From the NCBI RefSeq assembly GCF_000471905.2, contig NW_006499912.1:3775344-3839343 (forward strand): DNA of 64,000 nucleotides, in the 5' to 3' direction. The stretch is from Amborella trichopoda (lineage: Eukaryota; Streptophyta; Magnoliopsida; Amborellales; Amborellaceae). Both the position numbers and the translations under genes were made by a program. The notes under the pieces were generated by a model, which worked only from the letters and a program-made list of their open reading frames with translations, did not search any database and was not told the DNA's origin. Each line of letters begins with the position of its first letter. The stretch's first letter is position 1. Positions 49,210-59,100 of the stretch are shown one piece after another.

Positions 49210-49335
49210 AAGAAAAAAGTTTATATAAAGTTACAATTTATACTATAGAAGCAAGGTGCATTTCAAAAATCTAATAGAAAAGAGTGCTTTGAAGTTGGAA
49301 AACGTTCGAATTGATCATCTCGCCATTGATTTCAT
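49210..49335. mobile_element. MITE family M1, copy 7 (one end only)
   Basis: 'agtttatataaagttacaat', 'agcaaggtgcatttcaaaaa' and 'gaattgatcatctcg' match the left third of M1 copies 2 and 6. The rest is missing. Confidence 0.55.
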
Positions 49336-49652
49336 GTAACGGTTGTCTCATAGTATAATGCAATCATACTTATAGAAAACCATGTTTGTCTAATGATAAT
49401 AAAATTGTCTACAAAATTTGAAAAGAAAAAAAATCATTCTAAGGCCTAGATCTAAGCATCTCACCACAATGGACGACTTATATTAATTGGGTTAAAAAAA
49501 TACTTTATAGGTTACGTTTTCAATTTTTTTCTTTTTTTTGTGATTGTTCATTAGAATAAAAAAAATGTATATTTTAAAATATGGGTCAAACAAATGGCCC
49601 TAACATGATTTTGGAAAGTTGTTACATAATTTAATCGTTGCATGAAATCACT

Positions 49653-49686
<34 letters not shown>

Positions 49687-49687
<1 letters not shown>

Positions 49688-49937
49688 ATACTACAAAAAC
49701 ACCTATAGGCGAAAATGAACAATATTTTCTACCATAGGCTCGGCGCCGTCTGATTATTTTGGACGGTGTGGATTAAAGACCGTCATGGGCTTAGCATGTC
49801 CGTCACATTATTTTTTTTATGCAAATTTGAACATAAAAAAATAAGAGGCGACTACCCCGGCTCTTGTAGGTCCATGGTGGTTTTCAGGCGAAACATTGTA
49901 GCACTTCACCTATAGGGGTTTTTAAGATTTTTCTTAT
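49687..49937. mobile_element. Short MITE with CCTATAGG-containing termini
   Basis: The left end 'aaaaacacctataggcgaaa' is mirrored by 'ttcacctataggggttttta' at the right. About 250 bp, non-coding, sitting just after a (TA)n run (49658-49684). The interior has 'cggcgccg' and 'ccgtccaaaataatc'-like words. Confidence 0.65.
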
Positions 49938-49966
49938 ATATATTGATGTGTTTTGTATAGAGCCTA

Positions 49967-50330
49967 GGCTCTAAACAATCAAATTAAAGCCTACCTTCAA
50001 ATAGTGTCGAGAAATGTGGTTTCCATACTTGAAATCTTTTTAACAGCCTTAAAATATATTTTCATCTATTTATGAAGTTTAATGCTTCAAAAATAGTGTA
50101 GATTGACATACCTATTAAATCTTGAAAATCTTGAAAATTGACAGTAAAAAAATGCGTTACAAAATATACTATTTCCAAAACTCGAAATCCATTTTTTTTT
50201 TTTGATGTCTATGCATCTTGATGTCGAGATGATTAATTTGATGATATTCGGGCATTAAAACAACCTCATTTAGTTAAATTTTTGAGGTAGGCTCTAATTT
50301 GATTGTTTCGAGCCTCGGCTTAATATAAAC
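49967..50330. mobile_element. MITE family M1, copy 8 (clear terminal inverted repeats)
   Basis: It starts 'gagcctaggctctaaacaat' then 'caaattaaagcctacctt'. It ends 'gaggtaggctctaatttgat' then 'tgtttcgagcctcggctt', a plain ~40-bp inverted repeat. The tip sequence differs from copies 5 and 6 (gagcctaggctc instead of aaggttgcaacctt), so it is a subfamily. Confidence 0.75.
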
Positions 50331-50350
50331 TTTTCCCATTATATATATAT

Positions 50351-50794
50351 TATCTCACTAGTTCATATGAACATATGAGTTTATATAAGCCCAAAGGCCT
50401 AAATTAAATCCAAGCCAATCTAACGGTCACGACCTCATTTCGTATTTTAATTTTAAGTTTTTCTACAAATTTAAATAACTTGAAATTTTAGGTTCTGTTA
50501 TTCAAAAATAGGATAATCCAATAAAAATATAAAAAAAAATTACAATAAATAAATTGACCAAAATAAGATAAATTTCCAGGGGTATTTTGATCAATTTATT
50601 TATTACCAATTATTTTTAAAATATTTTTATTAGTGCGCTTTGATGAGAAGAATGGACGTATAACATTTCAAGTTATTTGGATTTGTATAAAAAACATTTA
50701 ATTAAAATACGAAATGAGGCTGTGACCGTCAGATCGGCTCAGATTCAATCTTGGCCGTTGGGCTCATATGTTCATATGAGCTAGTGGGCTAATC
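50351..50794. mobile_element. Foldback element family F, copy 2
   Basis: The left arm 'ctcactagttcatatgaaca' pairs with the right arm 'gttcatatgagctagtgggc'. The centre is 'tttccaggggtattttgatc'. Same plan as 11119-11571. Its right end is cut exactly by the N gap. The last 37 bases (50758-50794) recur at 55355-55391. Confidence 0.75.
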
Positions 50795-50814
50795 NNNNNN
50801 NNNNNNNNNNNNNN
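50795..50814. other. Assembly gap (20 N)
   Basis: Twenty undetermined bases. They lie exactly between a foldback element end and pararetrovirus-derived sequence, so the join of the two sides is not proven. Confidence 0.99.
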
Positions 50815-51137
50815 TTTATTTATTAGAGGAGGAGGTTTAAATAAGATTGCTTTTTTCTTTTCTTCTATTTCTGTTGTGGTTGTTGGATAATATTTTCTAT
50901 CCTAGTGGTTTGTTTTCCTATGGTTTGCAAATATAAATTTGTATAATTATTTTGTTCAACCAAATGTGGTAACAATTCTATTTTCAGATAATTTTCTTCG
51001 GGAAGCGTTTTATGCGGAGTAGCTAGAGTTTCTAATTCTTGTTTTTTATCTATTATTTTTATACTTTCTTCAAGAGGATGGATACTGCGAATATGCTTCT
51101 GTTGACTTGTAATATAGGTTTCATATTGATACTTTAA
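50815..51137 (-). pseudogene. Pararetrovirus block B: inverted piece of the N-terminal/coat spacer
   Basis: The minus-strand frame 51155-50865 contains IGKQTTRIENII, matching copy A near 35980. Bases 50815-50891 are the reverse complement of 51138-51215 and nearly identical, in the same direction, to 54868-54945. So this end is an inverted duplication joined to the main plus-strand part. Confidence 0.8.
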
Positions 51138-53070
51138 GTTATCCAACAACCACAACAGAAAATAGAAGAAAAGAAAAAAGCAATCTTATTTAAACCTCCT
51201 CCTCTAATAAATAAAGATAGATTTCAAATGAAAGAAGAATCTTCTTCTGAATTAATGCAACAATTAATTACTAAATTAGCTACTCTAGATATTAAATAAA
51301 AGGAGAAATCTAAAAGCAAAGAATCAGTCATAAAAATAGCCGAACCAGCAGCTATGCTACTCCATGAAATTTCAGAAATTCCAAATATTATTACTAATAT
51401 TAAAGATGCTTTTAAGCAAGAAGATAAGATTAATCGAATCGATTATGGTAGGAAAATGCGAATTACAGCCCCATCTAGAATGTACCATCATGGACCTACT
51501 CCGGTCGATGTACAATTTGAAGAAGATCTGATATCTCATACTGTATCATATTCCGGAAGAACTATAGTCAATTGGAATATAGGCGGAATGTCTGAACTAC
51601 AAATTCTCGACACAATAAAACATATGATCATGTATGCTACTGCATGCAAGGTTTCGGGCGCCCATGACCAAGATGTAGCACAGGCTATTATCTGTGGTTT
51701 CACATGATGGGTTAGAGGATGGTGAGATTTCCACCTCAATGATATATCCAAACAACAAATCGTAACTGCCACCAAACAATCCTATATTAAAAAGGAAGTA
51801 AATCAAGATATCGTACAATCCGAAAGTGATGCTGTTAATGCTTTAATCTACAGAATTACACTCCATTTTGTTGGAAGTACGGCTTTACTCGAAGCTCGAT
51901 CTAAAGACTTGCTAAATAACCTTCGATGTCCCACTATTTCTCATTATAAATGGTATAAAGAAGTTTTCTTTTCCCGACTCCTCATACGTGAAGATAGTAG
52001 TGTCGATCATTGGAAAGAAAAATTCATCTCCGCCCTTCCCTATTTGTTTGCTGAAAAAGTCCATAATCGTCTAAAAACAAAACATGGGAGGATTATTCCT
52101 TATCCTCTCTTTACCCTAGGCGAATTGTTAGCCGAAATTTGTGTAGAAGGGTTATCTCTCTACACCGACCTAAAATTAAAACGACAACTTGAGAAACAAA
52201 AAATGACTGGCAAAAAGGAATTAGGCGACTTTTGCGAACAATTCGAATATAGTTTAGATCTTTCCCATAATAAACCTCATAAACATAAAAAGGTAGAAAA
52301 AAGACAAAAATTATATAATAAACTATATCATAAAAGAAAACCTAAATATAAAGATGAAAAATATGAGAAAAACGCAAAGACGGAAAAAGATATAAAAGAA
52401 AAATACATCGGTGTTATAAATGTGGAAAATTAGGACATTATAAAAATAACTGTAATGTTAAGAAAAAGATAGAATCCTTAATAGTAGATGAAAATATAAG
52501 AAATCAGTTATATGAAATCATTCAGCTTTATGATAAAGATAATGATTTTAGTACAACTTCTTCCTCGTCCTCAGACAGTTCTGATAACGAATCAGATATT
52601 GGAATAATAAAAGATGAAGATTTATTAAATGAAACATCCTCTTTATCTGACCATGACAATAAATGTTCTTGTCATACCCTTACCAAAGAAGACAATTTAA
52701 TTCTAGAAATTATAGACAAAATCCTTAGTACTGAAGATAAAAGAACCATAATCAGTCAATATATTCAAATAGCAAAAGCTAGGAATAAACCAACTCCATT
52801 AATTAAACCACCAGAAGAATATAGTTTTTCAGAAATTTTGAAAAGAATTGGCCAAAAGAATAATAGTAAAAAAGAACCCACTATTGCTGAGTTAAAACAC
52901 AAAATTAATGAAGTAAAATCTGAATTGATTAAGTTAAAAAAACAGAATCAAATTATTAGAATTAACCGAATTAACAGATAATAATTCTGAAGATGAAGAA
53001 AACATAGAATTTACAACTTTACTACATAATATGGAAGATAAACCTGAATCTTCTAATTTTAACCAATAAC
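51138..53070 (+). pseudogene. Pararetrovirus block B: coat-protein region with zinc knuckle, broken
   Basis: Collinear frames (51354-51707, 51909-52433, then 52412-52980) encode a lysine-rich coat-type protein. A CCHC zinc knuckle (C-X2-C-X4-H-X4-C) lies at 52412-52453, followed by an acidic Ser/Asp-rich tail near 52560-52650. In-frame stops lie at about 51300, 51706 and 51724, and a frameshift precedes the knuckle. The knuckle after a basic stretch is the usual mark of a pararetrovirus nucleocapsid. Confidence 0.85.
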
Positions 53071-53092
53071 TTCAATTAAATTTAATCAACAA

Positions 53093-53612
53093 AATGCAAA
53101 ACCAAAAATGGTACACTTTGGTTAAAATCATAGTCCAAAACGAGTATACCTTCCAAACATTAGCTCTAATAGATTCTGGTGCTGACTTAAATTGTATAAA
53201 CGAACGATTAGTTCCCACAAAATACTTTTAGAAAACTACACAAATATTAAATACAGTCGATGGAAGTAAATTAAAAATAAATTATAAATTATCAAATACT
53301 GTTATGTGTAATAATGGTATTTGCTTAGAATTACCATTTATTATGGTTAAAGGACTAAATCAAGCTGTAATTTTAGGAACTCCATTTCTGAGTATGCTAT
53401 ATCCGATTAATATAGATCATACTAGAATAGAGTCAACAATAGAAGGAATAAAAGTCAAATTTGAATTTATTGATAAACCAAAAATAAAAGAAATAAATAA
53501 TGTAAAACAAAACATACAAAACAAAGAGACATTTTTATATCAGTTACAAGCTGAAATAAAATATAAAACAATTGAAGAACAACTGTTATTACCTGAATCC
53601 AAAAAACAATAA
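53093..53612 (+). pseudogene. Pararetrovirus block B: aspartic protease region, broken
   Basis: The frame opens at about 53093 and holds the active-site motif DSGAD (codons from 53172) and a later ILGTPFL block (about 53369-53390). A stop at about 53230 splits it. In the family this protease processes the polyprotein. Confidence 0.8.
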
Positions 53613-54699
53613 GTCAAATTAAAAGGCAAATAGAAACAGAAAATTGTAACGAAATACCTATTGTTTTTTGGAACCGACATAAACATATAGTATCACTACC
53701 CTATGAAGAAGGCTTTTCTGAATAAAAAATACCAACTAAAGCTCGACCAATTCAAATGAATACGAAAATGGTAGAAATATGTAAAAACGAAATAGATTAT
53801 CTCCTAGCTAAAGGATTAATAAGGCCTAGCTCATCACCATGGAGCTGTGCCGCATTTTATGTAGAAAATAATGTAGAAAAGGAACGAGGTGTTCCTAGAC
53901 TAGTCATCGACTATAAACCACTAAACAAAGTTTTGAAATGGATCAGATATACAATTCCAAATAAAAAAGATTTATTAGATAGACTTCTCAATGCTTGTAT
54001 CTTTTCAAAATTTGATTTAAAGTCAGGTTATTGGCAAATACAAATAAACGAATAAGACCGCTATAAAACGACATTTAATGTTCCTTTTGGACAATATGAA
54101 TGAAACGTTAGGCCATTTGGATTAAAAAATACCCTATCTGAATTCCAAAAAATTATGAATGATGTATTTAATCCTTATTTAAAATTTATGATAGTCTACA
54201 TCGATGATGTTATTATTTTTTCTACTGATATACATCAACATTTTAAACATTTAAATATATTTCTTAATACAGTAAAAACTGCAGGACTTGTCGTCTCTGC
54301 CAAGAAATTTGCTCTTTGTCAAACAAAAGTTCTATTTTTAGGACATAATATTTTCCAAGGAACAATCATTCCTATTTATAGAGCTATTGAATTTTCTAGC
54401 AAATTTCCTGATGTAATCTTAACAAAAGTAGAATTACAACGTTTCTTAGGATATTTAAATTATATAGTAGATTTTATTCAAGACTTTGCTACTATTGCCA
54501 AACCATTATTTGATCTATTAAAAAAGAATCCGTCTAAATGGACGGATCAACATACTAATGCTATTCGACTTCTGAAAAGCAAATCCAATAAACTACCCTG
54601 TTTAGTTTTATTCGATCCTACTGCATTTAAAATTATTGAATGCGATGCTTCAGAAATAGGATTAGGTAGAATTCTTAAACAGCGAAGTAATAGTATTTG
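53613..54699 (+). pseudogene. Pararetrovirus block B: reverse transcriptase and start of RNase H, broken
   Basis: Seen in order: RPSSSPWSCAAFYV near 53830, VPRLVIDYKPLNKV near 53895, FSKFDLKSGYWQI near 54010, stops at 54053-54055 and about 54102, then the catalytic YIDD at 54197-54208, FLGHNI near 54340, the LQRFLGYLNYI thumb near 54440, and the RNase H start ECDASEIGLG near 54640. The reading is cut at about 54700 by an inverted segment. Confidence 0.88.
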
Positions 54700-54993
54700 G
54701 AATTTCTGAAATTTCATGGAGCATCATAGTTGCTGGTTCGGCTATTTTTATGACTGATTCTTTGCTTTTAGATTTCTCCTTTTTTTTAATATCTAGAGTA
54801 GCTAATTTAGTAATTAACTGTTGCATTAATTCAGAAGAAGATTCTTCTTTCATTTGAAATCTATTTTTATTTATTAGAGGATGAGGTTTAAATAAGATTG
54901 CTTTTTTCTTTTCTTCTATTTTCTGTTGTGGTTGTTGGATAATATTTTCTATCCTAGTGGTTTGTTTTCCTATGATTTGCAAATATAAATTAT
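54700..54993 (-). pseudogene. Pararetrovirus block B: inverted insert of coat-spacer sequence
   Basis: The reverse complement matches 51138-51370 and extends into the 50815-50960 piece. It carries IGKQTTRIENIIQQ on the minus strand. It interrupts the RNase H region, which resumes at 54994. Confidence 0.85.
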
Positions 54994-55157
54994 TCGCCTA
55001 TAAAAAAAGAAATTTTAGCTATAGTTCATTGTGTGAATAAGTTTCAAAGTGATATTCTAAATATTACTTTTCTTATTCAAACAGACTGTAAATCTGCTAA
55101 AGATATTTTGCAAAAGGATGTTCAAAATCATGTTTCTAAACAAATTTGGAGTAAATA
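54994..55157 (+). pseudogene. Pararetrovirus block B: rest of RNase H region, truncated
   Basis: Plus-strand text KKEILAIVHCVNKFQSDIL and QTDCKSAKDILQKDV carries the second and third acidic positions of RNase H and matches copy A near 34740-34870. It ends at about 55157, where non-coding sequence starts. Confidence 0.8.
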
Positions 55158-55354
55158 AGGGAGAGATAAGGGTTTTGAAAAGAGATCGCAGAGAGGAAGA
55201 GTTCGACCTGCTCTTCGAATGAGGGTTTTGTGAGAATTTATAGGCAAAGGAAGTAGCTGTGGATTATTCGAGGTAGCTGAGGTGGATTATTCGAGGCTCA
55301 AGGAAGTGACAGAAAGTTATGGTAGCTGAGGAGAGGTGGAAGATTCGCGAGGCA
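55158..55354 (-). promoter_or_regulatory. Possible pararetrovirus intergenic/promoter piece, inverted
   Basis: The minus strand reads 'tgcctataaattctcacaaa', then a CT-rich leader-like stretch ending at the RNase H break. The plus strand has three loose repeats around 'gtggattattcgaggtagct'. By analogy with the left end of copy A this could be the viral promoter region, but the assignment is an inference. Confidence 0.3.
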
Positions 55355-55400
55355 TTGGGCTCATATGTTCATATGAGCTAGTGGGCTAATCGTATCTTTT

Positions 55401-55434
<34 letters not shown>
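55355..55434. repeat. 37-bp foldback-end duplicate plus (TA)n
   Basis: Bases 55355-55391 are identical to 50758-50794. They are followed by 'gtatcttttcc' and a (TA)n run (55402-55434). It represents only the right tip of foldback family F. Confidence 0.9.
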
Positions 55435-55442
<8 letters not shown>

Positions 55443-55655
55443 TATTTATTTATTTCATGTAAATATTTTTTTTATATTTTTTGAAGATTCACATATTTTT
55501 AATGAACACACGTCTAAATTTTCGAATGATTTGGATTTTGTAAAATAAAAAATAAAATTCAAGCACTACCGGACATCCGTGCTGGTCAGATCGGCCCAGA
55601 TTGAATCTGGGCCATTGAGCTCATATGTTCATATGAGTTAGTGGGCTAAACCCAC
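55435..55655. mobile_element. Foldback element family F, partial copy 3
   Basis: Right half only: 'gaagattcacatatttttaa', 'tgaacacacgtctaaatttt', 'cggcccagattgaatctggg' and 'catatgttcatatgagttag'. It is closest to the arms of 11119-11571. Confidence 0.65.
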
Positions 55656-55667
55656 ATTTTTCCACAT

Positions 55668-55970
55668 ATAGACTTCATTTCGTATTTGAATTTTATTTTT
55701 ATTTTTTAAATTTCAAATAACTATATTCTTCAAAAATAGGATAATATAATAAAAATATTTAAAAAATAATTTGACATAAATAAAATGATTAAAATACCTC
55801 TGAAATGTTTCGAACCTATTTTGATCAATTTATTTTTTTGTAAATTATTTTTTAAATATTTTTATTAAATGTGTTTTGATGATAAAAATAAATATTTACA
55901 ATTTATAAAAAAATATTAAAATTAAAATATAAAAATATGATAATGACCGTCAAATCTTTTAGATTTAAGC
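55668..55970. mobile_element. Foldback element family F, partial copy 4 (tips missing)
   Basis: 'gacttcatttcgtatttgaa', 'aaaaataggataatataata', the centre 'gaacctattttgatcaattt' and the right arm 'gataatgaccgtcaaatctt' follow the plan of 50351-50794 without its outer ~50 bp. Confidence 0.6.
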
Positions 55971-56163
55971 GGACCGTGAGGGTCAAACACTTTTTCTTCT
56001 CTCTCTACAAAATTTGAGAAACTCCTTTGTTGAACATTAATTGAGAAACTCCTCTTCTCTGATTCACCCTCTGTTTGTGATATAAACCTGTTTATTTACC
56101 CACTCATTCTAATCTTCATTGTTATTACTATTGCTTGAAAATTTCACTGCAAAAGGAAGAAGA

Positions 56164-59100
56164 ATGGCATGCCTGCACGACCATAGCTGCGAGGATCACG
56201 ATTGCGGATCCCAGTGGTCCCTGTACAAGCACATTGACATTCCTAAGGTACCGAAACAACATTTGCCCTCCTCTTTTTCTTCTAATTTCTACTTTGTTTT
56301 TACTTTGATTTAACTTTTACATGGGGAATGCCTTCGGGTTTTGGGGTTCTCTTATAATGTGAAAATATACAAGAAATTTCAATATATGTGTGTTCCCTCA
56401 ACTCATTTGATCGTAACAATATACTATACCTGCATTTTGAATGATAGTTGTTTGGATTCTAGTTTTTTTTTTAGTTAATTCATGTTGCAGGGATTTTGTT
56501 TCTTTTTTTTTCTGGAAATTTATTGTCGTTGAGAATTTGTGTTCCAACGTCGCTGTGCCAAATTATTTTTGTAATTTAAGGGTTTCGAGGTATATTGGTT
56601 GCTGGAGCAAGGTACCTCCAGTTTGTTCATCACCATCATCGCCATTGTTGTTATTTTTATCACTAATTAATCAATTATGAATAAATTGGTTGTGAATTCA
56701 AACTCCAAGACTTAATTAAATAAAGGTCCTTCTGGATTTCATTTTGTGTTCTGTTTATGCTTGTAAATAGCAAATTTACCCACTTGAAAGAGTACATACT
56801 AGCGAAATCAGGTAATTGTTTCTCATATAAACTTGATGGACATACATTGTTACTTTTAAATGGTTTGCCGCATTTTCTGAACAGAAGTTAATGTTCAACT
56901 ACAAGTGAATTCACTTGGATAGGAAAGTATTGAGTTCGAATTGAACTTGGCAGTGATCAGTGGTCTCCAATTGCTGAAGAAGGTGACGCATAAGTTGATA
57001 CAAGTAGCTCTTTTCACATTTTTGTCAAACCTCAACAAGTAGCTCTTTTCACATTTTTGTCAAACCTCAACAAGTAGCTCTTTTCACATTTTTGTCAAAC
57101 CTCAACTATGTAATGGAGCAGGTAAACACGGGGACTTGATGGTAGATTCCATTAATTACTAGCATTATAGCATTTTGGGATATGCAGGTCTTGAGGAATT
57201 GAACTATGGAGTCAATCTCAGATATTATAAAGAAGATAAGGTTGATATATCAATGATTCAAGAAATAGAGATAAAGTAAGCACATTTCATCCATACCATT
57301 AAGACTGGACAAGTTGGTGAACTGGTGAGGGCACCGTCTAGTTAGACCGGTCGAACCATACTGATTCGCTGGTTAGACAGGTCTAAAAGTAGAACATTTC
57401 TGAAAAAAGAGAAAAATGACAAACATAGAGAAAAACATCCTTACATTTCTTTAAATATAATAAAGGAGCATGAAACTATGAAATATGAAGTATTTTTTTA
57501 GCATTAGGAAGATTAATAGAATGACGAAAAATCTAAGAACGAGATGCCAAAACAATTAAAGTATTTGAAAATTAAATTTGAATACTTGGACCAAAAAAAA
57601 AAGAAAAAAATCAATTATTCATGTAACCATGTCAATATCATATCACTATAAATAAAACTGAGTATACTTAAACAAATAGTAACTCTGAAAATATTTCCAT
57701 ACTTGAACATTTTCAATAGACAGGTTTAAGCATCAAACTACCAATAAATGTATTAAAAAAAAAATTTCATAAAAAGAGTTTAAATATCTAAAAATACAAA
57801 AAACCTACAACATGTAACAATTATCATAGTCTGGACTTAATAACCTTGGATTTTATAGTCATTAAATATTTTGAGGCAATGTGTTTGGTCAGTGTTTCTA
57901 ATGATTGCTGTTACAGACATGTGGCATTGACAAAGGTTTCTAGTTTCCTTAGATTGACACTCTAGGCAGGGCTTTTATGAGCAATGGCCATTTATTTTTC
58001 CAATTATTTTTGCATAAGAAAGAAGTTTTGTGTATAATTGGACACATTAAGTAGCAATAGTAATAACCTTGTTTTGAAGGTGATGGATTTAATGTTATAA
58101 GATATGCATTGTGAGAAACCGGGGAGAATTAGACTGAACTTATGAAACATAGACACGCGTATCTGGGGTTTAAACCATGTGTCGACACCTGATGGACACC
58201 GACACGCGTGTCAACACTCTTGGACATGCATACGACACCTCTATTGTCCATTACCGTGTCTCTTTTTTTGGACATGTTTCTTTTTTTAAAAGTGATGTTT
58301 CTTTATTTAGACACTCATTCTTCATTGAAGATATTTTTTTTTTTTGAGAAAGGTGAAGAGTATTTTATTTTAAAAGTAAAAAAAAAAAGTAGTTTAGAAT
58401 AAAAAATAAAAATATCTTTACTTGTTAATTAGGGTTTCTATAACTCATTGTTATTATAAATAAAAATAAATTTTCTAGGGTTTCTCCATTCCCAACTTGT
58501 TTCTTCCTCTTCAAATCGTAGACCACTCTCTTCTTCCCTCATCATGCCCTATGGACCAGTGGTTTCTCTATCGTACTTATACTTGATAGAAATTAATGCT
58601 TGTAGTACTTTTTTCTTACAAAGTATAAAACTTGTCCTTGTCTCAACTTTTAATATTAAATTTTATAGCACTCCTTGTGCTTTTTGTTTGTATAGATGTT
58701 TTTTTAGTATTTTGTAATATTGTAGAACTTGTCCGCTTATATTTAATATTTTTTAATTGCTTGTCCTTATCTCAAATTTTGATGTTATGAATTTTTCTTG
58801 TTATACGTTTGTCTTATACATTGAAATACGTGTCCTTATTTTATTCATTCTATACAAAATTTTAAGTGGGAGGCTTATGTATTTATTTAATGTATAAAAA
58901 GCATATAACAAGAAAAAATAAATAAAAAATTGAGATAAGGAGAAGCAATGGATAAGACAAAAGCAGTATAGAATTTTAAGAATATGAAATACAAGAGGAT
59001 AAGTTCTACAATATTACAAAATACCAGAATATCGTCTATAAAAACAAAAAACCCAAGGAATAGGGTTATAAAATTTAATGTAAAAGTTGAGACAAGGACA

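Noticed and set aside
55158-55354. A functional viral promoter
   Set aside because: Only a TATA-like word and composition support it; listed as a low-confidence feature instead.
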